The position numbers and the translations under genes were made by a program. Below are positions 50,290-60,616 of a stretch of 64,000 nucleotides of DNA, in pieces. Under the pieces are notes generated by a model. That model was not told the origin of the DNA and searched no databases. It was given only the letters and a program-made list of their open reading frames with translations. Source of the DNA: Candidatus Poribacteria bacterium (GTDB lineage Bacteria; Poribacteria; WGA-4E; WGA-3G); contig JAJEEK010000063.1 in assembly GCA_022821065.1 (NCBI GenBank), positions 35,998 through 99,997 of the forward strand. Direction: 5' to 3'. Each line of letters begins with the position of its first letter. The first letter of the stretch is position 1.

Positions 50290-51153
50290 TTATTCGCCGC
50301 TGCGTCCACCGATGGCATTTAGGGCGAACCAACCGATACCCGCTGCGACTGTTGTAAGGAACACCAAAGCGCGTTTAGATGTGGAAATTTCCTCGTGTAC
50401 ACCTTTGGCATTTTCAAGAATCATCTTGACTTCGTTGATCGCGTTTTGGTTGGTCTCAACTTGCGTTAGAAGCGTCTTCACGTCCGCTTGGATAGCTTCG
50501 ATGGCTGCGTGTGTTTCTGCTGCTTTCATCTGTTGTTCTTCAAGCATTGAAGCTGCTGCTTCAAGATGCTCATCAAGATGGGCGATCTCTTCAAGGAGAG
50601 CAGCTTTATTCGCTTCGAGTGCTTTTTTGATGCTGGAGGAGACTCCATCACCGGAGCCCTTCACCGCCGCCATCAATTTTTCTTGTGATTTCAGACTATC
50701 CTCAAGGGCTTTAAGTTTTGCCTTGAGTTCATCCATACTCGCGTTGAGACCTTTAATCTCTGCCTCAAGTTTATCGCGTGTTGCTTCGGACTCAGCCAAT
50801 TCAACCTTCAGATTCTCAAGTTCCTGCTGTTGCTGGAGCAGGTCCTCTTCAGCAATTTCGACGACATCTTTTGCCATAGCGAGCGGAATACGCAATTTTT
50901 CGCCGGGATAGATGAGGTGTGGGTTGGTAAAGTCGTTGTATTTACTCAGTTCGCGCCACTGGAGTGGGTCTTTGAGATGCTCTTGGCAGAGGTCCCAGAG
51001 GGTATCCCCTTTCTCAATAGTGATGAGCATAGTATCCTCATCACCGTCGTGGGGTGTGATCCGCGCGGAGGCGGACAAGACATAAACGCCACTGAGTGCT
51101 GCGCAGATATACAGAATCAGTGCCAACTTCAGAGTGCCTCTTATGATCTTCAT
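50290..51153 (-). CDS. LysM domain, coiled-coil, membrane-anchored protein
   Basis: 287 residues, AAGGAG before ATG. Signal/anchor helix at residues 8-28. LysM near 45-95 (ITIEKGDTLWDLCQEHLKDP then WRELSKYNDFTNPHLIYPGE) binds peptidoglycan. Residues about 105-255 are a long coiled coil (LQQQQELENLKVELAESEAT). A C-terminal hydrophobic helix near 262-280 (FLTTVAAGIGWFALNAIG) could sit in a membrane. Probably ties an outer-membrane or surface complex to the cell wall. Third gene of the operon, 12 bases after the PorV-like gene. Confidence 0.85.
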   Translation of the reverse strand: MKIIRGTLKLALILYICAALSGVYVLSASARITPHDGDEDTMLITIEKGDTLWDLCQEHLKDPLQWRELSKYNDFTNPHLIYPGEKLRIPLAMAKDVVEIAEEDLLQQQQELENLKVELAESEATRDKLEAEIKGLNASMDELKAKLKALEDSLKSQEKLMAAVKGSGDGVSSSIKKALEANKAALLEEIAHLDEHLEAAASMLEEQQMKAAETHAAIEAIQADVKTLLTQVETNQNAINEVKMILENAKGVHEEISTSKRALVFLTTVAAGIGWFALNAIGGRSGE

Positions 51154-51165
51154 AAATAGTCTCCT

Positions 51166-52170
51166 TTAAAACATGTAAGAGAGGGAAGCATAGTGAGTTG
51201 ATCCGACGCCGTTGATTTCGATCGCCATGCCATCTTGTATAGCATAATCCAGTTGCAGTCCACTTATGTTTACACCAAAACCGCCGAAGAGGCTCTGTGC
51301 GTCGCGTGATGCTCTGACTCCGCCACGAATGGAGAAGGCAGTGGATTTATAATTGACGATCGTGTACTCAGCACCGAGTCTTAGGCTCGTAGGACTCTCA
51401 ATGAGATCGGGGAGGAACTCATGCTCGATATCCGCTGCGAATGTGACGACGTTCCCCATATAAAGGTTGTAAGCCAAACCAACGTTAACGACCATTGGGA
51501 CGACATCATCGCCGATAGCTGCGCCGAGGTACTTCGCAACGATTCCGTAATGGAAGGTTGGCACCTGTTCTTCACCGACATCTATGTGCAATGCGTGTCC
51601 CATCAACCCGACATCAACGCCGCCAAACCCGCTCTGGTTTTCGACGCTTTCCAAGCCGAAGTTGTCAGCCAACATGCGCCCTGTTAGGCCGACGCTGAAG
51701 TTTCCGAAACGGATGCCGTAAGAGAGGGAGTAGGCGTTCGCGCTATAGTCAAATTCACCGCCGTACTTTGCGTCTGTGCCATACTGCTCGATACCGCTGA
51801 CCCCTGCGTTTGTGACAGCGATGCCGACAGATCCTGCGGAACCGAGTGCTTTTGTGAGTGCGATGAAGTTGTGGCTTCTATCAAGAGCGAGCCGCTGGGT
51901 CGAGAAGTTGAGGCTTAGGTCCGCTGCGGATCCGAGTCCTGCTGGGTTCCAGACCGTTGCGGTGGCATCATCAGCAATTGCTGTGAATGCTCCAGCTAAA
52001 CCGATTGAACGTGCACCGGCACCAAGTCGCAAATGTGGCATGGCATCCACTCCAGCATAGCTGACCGGCGACACCGTTAGGATAAGTAAGAAAAGTGGTA
52101 TTATACCGCATAGCAATTTTGGGTATTTTTTGGAAACCCACTTAGCAATAATTTGCTCTGTTATTAACAT
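51166..52170 (-). CDS. PorV/PorQ-like outer-membrane beta-barrel
   Basis: 334 residues from ATG 52170 (GGAGG upstream). A signal helix (LLCGIIPLFLLILTVSPVSY) precedes mature PHLRLGAGARSIGLAGAFTA, the start typical of PorV/PorQ/UPF0164 proteins, then DDATATVWNPAGLG, the NPAGL motif of the family. The rest is strand-rich and ends with the aromatic HYASLSYMF typical of barrels. PorV takes cargo of the type IX secretion system in Bacteroidetes; related barrels exist in other phyla without the whole system. It follows the giant gene by 76 bases, with a long hairpin at 52191-52234 between. Confidence 0.85.
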   Translation of the reverse strand: MLITEQIIAKWVSKKYPKLLCGIIPLFLLILTVSPVSYAGVDAMPHLRLGAGARSIGLAGAFTAIADDATATVWNPAGLGSAADLSLNFSTQRLALDRSHNFIALTKALGSAGSVGIAVTNAGVSGIEQYGTDAKYGGEFDYSANAYSLSYGIRFGNFSVGLTGRMLADNFGLESVENQSGFGGVDVGLMGHALHIDVGEEQVPTFHYGIVAKYLGAAIGDDVVPMVVNVGLAYNLYMGNVVTFAADIEHEFLPDLIESPTSLRLGAEYTIVNYKSTAFSIRGGVRASRDAQSLFGGFGVNISGLQLDYAIQDGMAIEINGVGSTHYASLSYMF

Positions 52171-52190
52171 TATATCCTCCAAAAGACTGT

Positions 52191-52234
52191 CCACATCGGG
52201 AACTGGACGGATGTGTCCAATTCCCGATATGTGG
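52191..52234 (-). promoter_or_regulatory. Long intercistronic hairpin
   Basis: ccacatcgggaactgga pairs with tccaattcccgatatgtgg (about 17 pairs with a two-base bulge, 8-base loop). No T tract follows on either strand. It may stabilise or separate the mRNA of the giant gene from the PorV-like gene, whose ribosome site begins 14 bases after. Confidence 0.6.
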
Positions 52235-52246
52235 ATTGCCATTTAC

Positions 52247-55200
52247 TTAGCGCGTCAGTGCGAGTTTGAGAATAGCATACTCAGGCTCGATATTGTCTGT
52301 CACTATAATTTGACAGAAGTAAATGCCTCGAGCTAAATCCTCGCCCCCACTGCTAGTTCCATCCCATTCAATTTCCTTTTTACCGGGTTGTTCAGCAACA
52401 CCATCAATAAGGACTCGGACCGGACGGAGTGTCGAGTCATAAATGACGATGTTCACTCTGGATTGTCGATTCAATGTGAACCGAATCTCTGTGCTGTCCA
52501 CGAATGGGTTCGGCACGTTAATCGGCGGCACACTCAAGAGCGGAACCTCTGCTTTTCCGATAGAGAAACTAAATGTATGGACTGTCGTGTTTGCCTTACG
52601 ACCATCACTCTCCAGATGTGCATTGTCAGATACCTCAAGCTGCACCGAATATTCACCCACCCAACTATAGTCATGTATGTCTGCTATAGATGCAGCGGAT
52701 ATCGGGAGTTGATATATAACCTGACTTGCTGACTTCTGCTTGTCTGAGAGGGTAAGCAGTTGATCGTTTAAAATAAAGCGGATAGAATCAACGTTTACAC
52801 CGGATTCAGCATCGGCATAGGTTATCGAAACCGTCGGTGCCTTATCGCCAGCTTTCAACAAAATTTGTGTATCCTGACGTGGCGATGACACAGTGATAAC
52901 CGGAGCTGCAGTATCGAAATCAACCGTGAAAGTCCCTTTTGCTGTGGCGGAGTTACTGTATGGATCCGTCGCTCGAACCTCAACCGTGTAGACCCCTTCT
53001 TCAAGCGGTTCTTCAGGATTGAAATCGAGTCTCGTGATACCGGAGACACCATCTTCGCCATCATCTTGGGTTTCACCACCGACCTCTTCACCATCACTAT
53101 CCATAACAACGATACTCATTTCGGCTACGCCGGATTCGTCGTTAGCACTTGCGGAGATGACTGGAAGTCCGCCGCGGATAGTGCCAGACGGCGTAATGGA
53201 AGTGATTGTAGGTGCGACGTTATCAACAATGAGTGTGAACGTCCACGTATGTTCCGTTGTGCCACCTTCGCTGGTTGCGATGAGTCGCACAGTGTAGAGA
53301 CCGTCTCCATGTACCTCATAGTCGACAGATGCTTCAATCTTGCCTTCAGCGATATGCCCGCTGGGTATAGACTGGATCTGCCCACCATTTACACTGTATT
53401 TCACAGAAGTAACAGTCGATTGTTCGTCTGTTACGACGGCTGAGACCACGACTGCTCCGAGTCTACCGGGGTCAGAATCTTTGATAACGCCCGTAGGAGC
53501 GACTGAGGAAATAACCGGAGGCGTTGTGTCTCTCGGTATCTCTACCGTGAAGGTCACAGATGCTTGCGCTGTATTTCCATCGCCATCCTCAACTTCAACA
53601 GCAACTGTGTGATTCCCATTGGCTAATGCCGGTTCAGGTGTATAGGAGAATCGGTTTCCCTCGACTTCAGGTTCAACGATGAGACCGTTGACCATAAGGG
53701 TTTTTATGTCAACAGACCCTGCACCGGAGAATTCACCACTAATAAGCGGTTGACCGTGATCGAAGGTCTGTCCTGAAGCGGGTGAATGAATTGCAACTGT
53801 TGGGAGTGTACCGTTGACAACGAATTCCTGCGAATTGCTATCGACGTTCCCGAGGAGATCGGCGACTTCAATAGTCACACGATATGCGCCACCGGCAAGC
53901 CGTTCGGTACGGGTGTAAACCAAACTTACGGCATCTTTTTCAAGTTCCGCTTGGTCAACAACTATTTCGACTTCGTTAGGTGGCTGGAGCCGCATCAGGG
54001 TAAGGGTTCCAGTTGCTCCATCAACACCAATGCCCTCAACTCCATCTTCTGTAACGTCAAGATAAGTAGCGCGGATAGTTGGCAGGCTATCTACCGCTTC
54101 ATTACCGATAGGAGATTCAATGGTAACCATCGGACCGACTCTATCCACATTAACAGTTGTCAATGGGAATGCGACCGAACCGTTCCGTTGTGTAACCACA
54201 GCATTAGGTGTATAAACCTCGTTTGGAAGTGCTCCGAGCTCTACCATCAGTGAGAAGGTATTTTCGGGATCTTCAGCACTCTCACTCGGCATCGACTGTC
54301 CATTCACAGCACCACTGAGTTCCTCAGCTGCTAACGAGCCGTTTGCAACCATGAAACTTACGGTGACGGATTCGCGAAGTGGAATCGGTTCCGCGGGCGG
54401 TTCTGGTACGTCTGTACCATCAACGGCAATGACTGCCAAGTCGCTGACATCAGAAACTCGGAAGTTTAGGACATGCACCGTTATTTTCGGGGACTCATGC
54501 GGAGGCTCGTTACTCTGCACGTTACCGAATTCATCAACGGCTAAAGCGTGGAACATATAAGTTCCATTTTCAAGGAGTCCGACATCAATCATAACGTCAA
54601 GAGAACCGGCTTCACCCATTGTAACGGTTTCGGTGCCGTCTTCTGTGGTTTGGACCAAGTTGACCGACGCATAGGTAATAGGATCAGCAGTCGGTTCAGT
54701 AGTAAAGATTGCTATCGGTGAAGGAACTGTATCATCAACAATTCCACCAACGGTATAACTACCATCTTCGTTTGCTGCGATCATACCCGCAACGTCAGCA
54801 ACAGCGACAATGTTCGTCGGTCCTACCGGCGAGACATCATCAACGTTGTCAACCGAGAAATGTGCCGTAATGCCGTCAGCAGACATGGTTTCGCTTCCGT
54901 CTGCTTCAGCGATTGCGGTTACACGAACCATATACTGGTTATCGTCTTTAGAAGCATCGCGTGCTGCCGGACTATCAGCAGTAATGGTATCTTCAAGCGT
55001 CGTTGTATCAACCTCAAGCATCCATTCTTGATACGCCTGGCTGCGGTCGATTGGTACAACAGTAGCTTCGCCACTCGCTTCCGTTTCATTAGCAGTTAGA
55101 GCCGCTACGTCACCGACGAAATCGGCAAGTTCTGCGTCTGAAACATCGCTAACAGGCATGCTTTCAGTGGCAGTGCCAACATCAATCCACTCTTCGTCGG

Positions 55201-58200
55201 TTGGACGTTTGACTTCATAGCGCATGCCAGAAATCGGTGGAGATGTTATCTCATGAGAGCGGGAATTAAGTGTAATAGTTCCCTGCGGTGCACCACTATC
55301 TGGGTTCGTCTGCGTAATGCTTTCAGGATCAACAGCAATCACCAAAACTTCAGGTGCTGGTCGATAAGAGTTATCAACCGTCACAGATGCTTTGGATTCA
55401 TCAGTGGGGGTTTCTACGTTTCCGAACTCATCATCCACAACATCCATGACACCATCATAGGCGAGTGCTTGGAACGTATAGGTTCCCTCTTCAAGGTATG
55501 TCATACCGTCAGCGAGTGTGCCGACATCAACAGTTACCGTGAAAACGCCACTGCCTTCGGCGGTTTCGGTGATCTCACCGACAAGAGCACCTTCAGGATA
55601 CATTGTGAGTTTGACGGACTTGTAGGTTTCCCGTTTTGCTTCCGGTTCAATGGTAAATGTAGCGACTGGCGATGCGACAGCGTCGTCATATTTATCAACG
55701 AGTCCACCGACAGTGAAACTACCATCTTCAGCGGTTTCAAAGACGACATCGACACCGTCAACACTTGTTACGCTAACGCTTGTAGATTCAAGGGGTGCGA
55801 CATCGTCAACGTTGTCAACCGAGAACATTGCTGTAGCATCAGAGGTCCACTCTTTGCCGTTTACGTCAATAGCAACAGCACGTGCGGTATACTGGTTGTC
55901 ATCCTTGGATGCATCCCGTGCGCCCGGGCTATCCGCCGTGATGGTATCTTCAAGTTCCGTGGTATCTACAGAAACCACCCACTGTTTATTGGTTGCATCG
56001 ATGGCGACGACTGATCTATTACCTGCCTCAGTGCCTTCAACAGCGATACCGGTCAGGTGATCAAGCACACCGGGGAGTGCTGCATCTTCAATGTCAACAG
56101 AAGTGCTGGCATCGCCGGTACCGATTGTTGCCCAATCTGTATCGCTTGCGCGTTTTGCTTCCAAGCGAATGGACTCAATAGGTGGCGAGTTCTGCTCAGT
56201 AGTGTAGCCTGTGAACGTAAACGTCCCTTTCGAGCCTCCACTATCTATGTTCGTATCCTCACCAACATCTACCATTAGTTTGAAGACAGCAGGATCTGGT
56301 CGCAGATAATTATTGAGTTGAACCGTATGTTTCGGAGATTCTCCATCCTGCCCATTGTTGAATTCGTCATCAACCAAGGCATGAAGCATATAGGCACCAT
56401 TTCCTTCAATACCAAGTGCTCCGACATCAATGGTTATCTCAAAGACCCCTTCGTTTTCGCTGTCATCTCCGACTGTGATGAGGCCAGCATCAATTTCAGG
56501 TTCGCTTACCAACATTACCGAACTGTAAGTTTTCCGCTTAGCTTCCGGTTTAATGGTCAGCGTAATAATATGTGGATCAACTGACGAATCATGCGGGTCA
56601 ATGAGTCCACGAAGCGTGTAGACACCCTGAGAATCGGCTTCAACCATACCGTCGGTATCAGCAATAGCGGTGATGTTTGTTGGTCCGAGGGGACCGACAT
56701 CATCAACATTGTCAACAGAAAGCATTTCCATGGCATCAGAGGGCCATTCTGTTCCGTCTTCACTGACAGCGAAAGCGCGGATGGTGTACTTGTTATTATC
56801 TAACAATACATCCCGTGCGGCGGGGCTATCCTTCGTTATGGTGTCTTCGAGTGTCGTCGTATCTACGTCAAGCGACCATACCGTTTCACCACTATCAATC
56901 GGAGCGTCAGCACCATCAACAGCGGCATCAACAGCGGCATCAACAGCATCAACGAGGCCTGGCGTATCATTTTGGGTAGCAGTACCGAGATTTATCGGTG
57001 CTCCATCGCCCAATGTGGCTTCAAACCGAACGCCGACAGTCCGTGGACCGGTCAGCGGTAGCGTCATTGCGTTAATAGTGACTGTGCCTTGCGGGCCATC
57101 ACTATCTGGATTACGCATCGTGATGGACGCTGCATCAACTGTGATATCCAACACTTCAGGGGGATAGATACCTGCATCCAACTTGATGGAAAATTCCATC
57201 GGTGCTGTGTCTGTGATTTCGAGTTGGTTAGTTGCCACGGCACGCACCATGACGTTACCTGATCCGACTAACGCGTTAAAAACAGCATCTGGGACATCGA
57301 ACGTCACAGTGAATTCCGCACCAGTTTGTGTGCCTTCAAGTTCAGCTGCGCTGAGTCCAACGTCGGGTATCGGTAGCCAATTTCCATCTGCACCTTGAAA
57401 TTCTAACACGATACCTGCTAAGAAGTGCGGGTGCTCGTCAATCTTGATCGTTAATTCCACGCCCTCTGTAGTATTTGCGTAGATAGTACCGTGTTCATAC
57501 CGTTCATCAACTACACCATCACCGTTGCGGTCACCGATACTTGCAAGCACTACACTTGCCTTATTCATCTCTGCCGGATCGTTTGAGTTAACGATTCTGA
57601 GGCGCGTTGGCGGCGTATGAGAACTGACGTTGAAAAGTGTATCAATCCCCAATGCGCGGATGCCGTAATCGCCTGCGAGGACATCCTCACCCAATTGTGC
57701 AAGCATCATCACATCATTATTCGGACCGTAAGTAATCGGAATGTGGTTGATAAGGTCTACTGTTGCCCCGAAAATCTCAACGATTAAGTTTATGACTTTA
57801 GGATCCAACAGATCCTGACCTAAAAGATCACCTAATTGTTTAAGTGCTGGGCCAAGCGTAGGATCGTTCTCTATGTACCCAAGCCCGATCGGTGTCCCCA
57901 GAAGGGGCAATACCGAATTCACGAGGTCTAAGGTTAAGTTTTCAGTAGGCAATACGCCTAGACCTGCAGCAGATAAATCAATCTCTTCAGGGAGTGCACC
58001 TTGACCTACAAGTTGTGCTATGGTTTGTTCCCATACTGTTGAGGCGAGCATAGTTGCCTCAGGTGTCAAAGGCATCCAAGTGTTGGGACTTTGGAGTGAT
58101 GAATCACCGAGGTGGGGTGTTCCGTCTGGATTCAACCCAAGTATTTGATAAAGGAGATATCCGTATCCTTCTCCGACAAAATTACTGTGGCCTGCGCCCG

Positions 58201-60616
58201 GTATTCCCGTGACCTTCAAGGTAGCCGTACCAGGCTCCAAGTTAGTAGCAACGTAAACATCATCGTCGTTCTTATAAACAACTGTATTGTTGCCTGCACT
58301 TATTTCGACATCGGCCTCGGGTGCTTTGGTATCAACCGTGACATCGCTCCACATCTGATCCAACGGGTTCCCATCCTCATCATGGACAACAGCACCGACG
58401 CGATAGTTGCCATCCTGAATATCATCAAATGAAGCAACCCAGATCGATTGGGATTCCAGATCAACTTTTGGGATACTGAAAACAGAAGACAACATCGGGT
58501 CAAATGCGGACTCAAATTGTGTTGTCACTCTGTTGGAATTACGCAGAAGTATGTTCTGAAGTCTCAGTTGATGTTTTTGAAGCGCGTTGAAAATCTCCTG
58601 TGACGTAATTGATTCACCAGATAGCGCTTTTTGGAGCAATGGACCTGCGGCGTTCGTGAGGGCTGTCCTGAAATCATCGTCAAACAAAGCATCAAGGATT
58701 CCGCGATCTGCCAATTGGAGGTTGCGGGGATCTGGCATCGACCACATCCTAATCTCAAGCGGTGGGTCCAAGGTTGCATTGAGAACATCTGATATTGAAG
58801 GTAGATTCCCTTCAACTGCCGCTTTAAACAATTCTGCAAGCTGTTCGCGATCCAGGACTTCTAACGTCACGGGTGTAGCGAGCACCACCTCAAAATAGTA
58901 AAAATTATTACCTTGTGTGACATCTACATCAACTTCCCAAACAACACCATTTTCCGTGAAATCAGCTGTCATGGGATGCCCACTATAGTCGCCATGAAGT
59001 CCACTATTCGAGTAGCGAAGGGTCACGTCAGAAAAAAGCTGCTCAATATTATTTTCAAGTGCTGGCCACGCGGGCAAATTGGTAGCGGCAAGAGCCTCTT
59101 CCAATCGGAAAGTATAAGGAATAGTTTCTGAGCCAAGGATACTCGGATCGCTAACTCGCCGACCTTCTTTCTGAAGGGTTCCATCACTGGAACCAAACGT
59201 CACACCACCAACGTTCACTGATGGCACGCGGACGTAAAGGTTCAAACTATCGCGAGTTAGATATTTTCGATTCGGATCCGTCTTATCGGCATAGAAAAGT
59301 TCAATAGGCATCGGCGTAATAGCGTTTCCAAAGTTCTCTGAATCCAAACCTTGTGCCAAAGATCCATCTATTTGCCCAGAGAAAATTGGAAAATCGTTAC
59401 TTTTCAAAAACGCCCGAATCTGCTTTTTTGTGAATGGGACTTCTTTTGGAATCAACTGAACTATCATCTCTACCAATTCGTCCTGAGTCCGCCCTGATAA
59501 AGTAGCTAACTGCTGAACAGATAGTCCTGTAGCCGCCTCAGCAAAATCCGCTAAAAATTTCCGCCCAGAGATTCTGTTCATCGAGAGACCACCGAGCCGA
59601 GATTTGCCCAAAAGGGACTCATCTGTAGGCATTATTGGCTCAAACGGAACCGCCTGATCAATTGGCGGTGGTGGTTCCGTCGGTTCTACTGGCTCCGTAG
59701 GTTCCGTAGGCTCTGTCGGTTCAGGTTCCGTTGGTTCAGGCTCTGTTGGTTCAGGTTCCGTTGGTTCAGGTTCCGTCGGCTCAGGCTCTGTTGGTTCCGT
59801 CGGCTCGGCTGCCAGCAATGCTGCGAGTTCGTCAATTTGGTCAACATCTGCAAGCAGCGACTGCACTAGTGGATCACTGAGCATATCCTTGACTGCCTGA
59901 TCCTCTTCCAAAAGTGTGACGAATTCCGGGTCTAAGTTCACACCGAAGGTTGCAAGAATGCTTGGATCCGCAACAACCAGATTGATCAATGCAGGGTTTG
60001 TACCCAAAACACCTTGAACTTGGTCTGATTTCAACCCCTCCAGCACCTGCGGCAGTACTGCTGCGAGATCCTCTCGTTGAAGCAACTCACTGTATTTTGC
60101 TAAAACCTGTTCAGCGATAGATGCAACTGGCATCGGGGTCGTTCCATCATCCGGTGGCGTTGTCCCATCGTCCATCGGTGGAGTCTCTTCTTCGTCATCC
60201 ATCGGTGGGGCAGTCAGTGACATCGCAAGTTCGTCAATCGCTGCTGGATCCTGAAGCAATTCTTGGACTAATGGATCAAGGAGCATATCCTTGACATCTT
60301 GATCTTCTTCCAAAAGTGTGATGAATTCCGGATCTAAGTTCACACCGAAAGCTGCAAGGGCAGCCGGATTGGCAACGACAGCATTAATGGCAGCGGGACT
60401 CAAAAGCGCTTGAATATTCGGGGCTTTCAATCCCTCCAGAGCCGCTGGCAGAACTGCTGCGATATCCTCACGCTGAAGCAACTCACTGTATTTTTCATGC
60501 ACCTGTTCGGCGAGAGAAGCATCCTCTGCTTGCCCGAAAACAGGGTTCGGAATTGCGGTGTAAAAAACACACAATGTAAAAATCAAAAAACAAACGAGTG
60601 ATGTTCGTTTTTTCAT
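52247..60616 (-). CDS. Giant exported surface protein with Ig-like repeats and FlgD-type C-terminus
   Basis: About 2,789 residues from ATG 60616 (GAGGAGG 8 bases before). Signal peptide 1-29. Two N-terminal repeats (about 35-125 and 150-255), each with LLQREDxAAVLP and FGVNLDPEFxTLLEEDQ. Acidic Thr-Glu-Pro linker near 267-320. Region 320-1,200 is mixed beta/alpha. Three tandem units of about 300-320 residues follow, marked by VDNVDDVxP near 1,306, 1,605 and 1,926. Five or so Ig-like domains (for example SPASGQTFDHGQPLISGEF) run to about 2,690. The last 95 residues are FlgD-Ig-like (VPNPFVDSTEIRFTLNRQSR then LARGIYFCQIIV), like a type IX sorting domain. Probably a large adhesin or cell-surface filament. 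First gene of the operon with PorV-like and LysM genes. Confidence 0.82.
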   Translation of the reverse strand: MKKRTSLVCFLIFTLCVFYTAIPNPVFGQAEDASLAEQVHEKYSELLQREDIAAVLPAALEGLKAPNIQALLSPAAINAVVANPAALAAFGVNLDPEFITLLEEDQDVKDMLLDPLVQELLQDPAAIDELAMSLTAPPMDDEEETPPMDDGTTPPDDGTTPMPVASIAEQVLAKYSELLQREDLAAVLPQVLEGLKSDQVQGVLGTNPALINLVVADPSILATFGVNLDPEFVTLLEEDQAVKDMLSDPLVQSLLADVDQIDELAALLAAEPTEPTEPEPTEPEPTEPEPTEPEPTEPEPTEPTEPTEPVEPTEPPPPIDQAVPFEPIMPTDESLLGKSRLGGLSMNRISGRKFLADFAEAATGLSVQQLATLSGRTQDELVEMIVQLIPKEVPFTKKQIRAFLKSNDFPIFSGQIDGSLAQGLDSENFGNAITPMPIELFYADKTDPNRKYLTRDSLNLYVRVPSVNVGGVTFGSSDGTLQKEGRRVSDPSILGSETIPYTFRLEEALAATNLPAWPALENNIEQLFSDVTLRYSNSGLHGDYSGHPMTADFTENGVVWEVDVDVTQGNNFYYFEVVLATPVTLEVLDREQLAELFKAAVEGNLPSISDVLNATLDPPLEIRMWSMPDPRNLQLADRGILDALFDDDFRTALTNAAGPLLQKALSGESITSQEIFNALQKHQLRLQNILLRNSNRVTTQFESAFDPMLSSVFSIPKVDLESQSIWVASFDDIQDGNYRVGAVVHDEDGNPLDQMWSDVTVDTKAPEADVEISAGNNTVVYKNDDDVYVATNLEPGTATLKVTGIPGAGHSNFVGEGYGYLLYQILGLNPDGTPHLGDSSLQSPNTWMPLTPEATMLASTVWEQTIAQLVGQGALPEEIDLSAAGLGVLPTENLTLDLVNSVLPLLGTPIGLGYIENDPTLGPALKQLGDLLGQDLLDPKVINLIVEIFGATVDLINHIPITYGPNNDVMMLAQLGEDVLAGDYGIRALGIDTLFNVSSHTPPTRLRIVNSNDPAEMNKASVVLASIGDRNGDGVVDERYEHGTIYANTTEGVELTIKIDEHPHFLAGIVLEFQGADGNWLPIPDVGLSAAELEGTQTGAEFTVTFDVPDAVFNALVGSGNVMVRAVATNQLEITDTAPMEFSIKLDAGIYPPEVLDITVDAASITMRNPDSDGPQGTVTINAMTLPLTGPRTVGVRFEATLGDGAPINLGTATQNDTPGLVDAVDAAVDAAVDGADAPIDSGETVWSLDVDTTTLEDTITKDSPAARDVLLDNNKYTIRAFAVSEDGTEWPSDAMEMLSVDNVDDVGPLGPTNITAIADTDGMVEADSQGVYTLRGLIDPHDSSVDPHIITLTIKPEAKRKTYSSVMLVSEPEIDAGLITVGDDSENEGVFEITIDVGALGIEGNGAYMLHALVDDEFNNGQDGESPKHTVQLNNYLRPDPAVFKLMVDVGEDTNIDSGGSKGTFTFTGYTTEQNSPPIESIRLEAKRASDTDWATIGTGDASTSVDIEDAALPGVLDHLTGIAVEGTEAGNRSVVAIDATNKQWVVSVDTTELEDTITADSPGARDASKDDNQYTARAVAIDVNGKEWTSDATAMFSVDNVDDVAPLESTSVSVTSVDGVDVVFETAEDGSFTVGGLVDKYDDAVASPVATFTIEPEAKRETYKSVKLTMYPEGALVGEITETAEGSGVFTVTVDVGTLADGMTYLEEGTYTFQALAYDGVMDVVDDEFGNVETPTDESKASVTVDNSYRPAPEVLVIAVDPESITQTNPDSGAPQGTITLNSRSHEITSPPISGMRYEVKRPTDEEWIDVGTATESMPVSDVSDAELADFVGDVAALTANETEASGEATVVPIDRSQAYQEWMLEVDTTTLEDTITADSPAARDASKDDNQYMVRVTAIAEADGSETMSADGITAHFSVDNVDDVSPVGPTNIVAVADVAGMIAANEDGSYTVGGIVDDTVPSPIAIFTTEPTADPITYASVNLVQTTEDGTETVTMGEAGSLDVMIDVGLLENGTYMFHALAVDEFGNVQSNEPPHESPKITVHVLNFRVSDVSDLAVIAVDGTDVPEPPAEPIPLRESVTVSFMVANGSLAAEELSGAVNGQSMPSESAEDPENTFSLMVELGALPNEVYTPNAVVTQRNGSVAFPLTTVNVDRVGPMVTIESPIGNEAVDSLPTIRATYLDVTEDGVEGIGVDGATGTLTLMRLQPPNEVEIVVDQAELEKDAVSLVYTRTERLAGGAYRVTIEVADLLGNVDSNSQEFVVNGTLPTVAIHSPASGQTFDHGQPLISGEFSGAGSVDIKTLMVNGLIVEPEVEGNRFSYTPEPALANGNHTVAVEVEDGDGNTAQASVTFTVEIPRDTTPPVISSVAPTGVIKDSDPGRLGAVVVSAVVTDEQSTVTSVKYSVNGGQIQSIPSGHIAEGKIEASVDYEVHGDGLYTVRLIATSEGGTTEHTWTFTLIVDNVAPTITSITPSGTIRGGLPVISASANDESGVAEMSIVVMDSDGEEVGGETQDDGEDGVSGITRLDFNPEEPLEEGVYTVEVRATDPYSNSATAKGTFTVDFDTAAPVITVSSPRQDTQILLKAGDKAPTVSITYADAESGVNVDSIRFILNDQLLTLSDKQKSASQVIYQLPISAASIADIHDYSWVGEYSVQLEVSDNAHLESDGRKANTTVHTFSFSIGKAEVPLLSVPPINVPNPFVDSTEIRFTLNRQSRVNIVIYDSTLRPVRVLIDGVAEQPGKKEIEWDGTSSGGEDLARGIYFCQIIVTDNIEPEYAILKLALTR
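54838..57430 (-). repeat. Three tandem protein-level repeats inside the giant gene
   Basis: Repeat starts (DNA form of VDNVDD) at about 56697, 55800 and 54838, spaced 897 and 962 bases. Shared blocks include TITPEAKR-like IEPEAKRxTY, DSGxxxGTxTxNS, and TTELEDTITxDSPxARD. Sequence has diverged in the third positions, so the copies are not recent. Confidence 0.75.
59685..59805 (-). repeat. Thr-Glu-Pro coding repeat
   Basis: About ten copies of a 9- to 15-base unit coding (P)TEPEP, seen as ggttccgttggttcaggctc variants on the plus strand. Likely a flexible wall-spanning linker; prone to slip-mispairing. Confidence 0.85.

Noticed and set aside
55253..56014. 253-residue open frame on the plus strand
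   Set aside because: Antisense shadow of the repetitive giant gene; Cys/Asn/Ile-rich composition without family features.
59655..59815. Short direct repeats that could suggest a CRISPR array
   Set aside because: The units are 9-15 bases without spacers and code an in-frame Thr-Glu-Pro linker.
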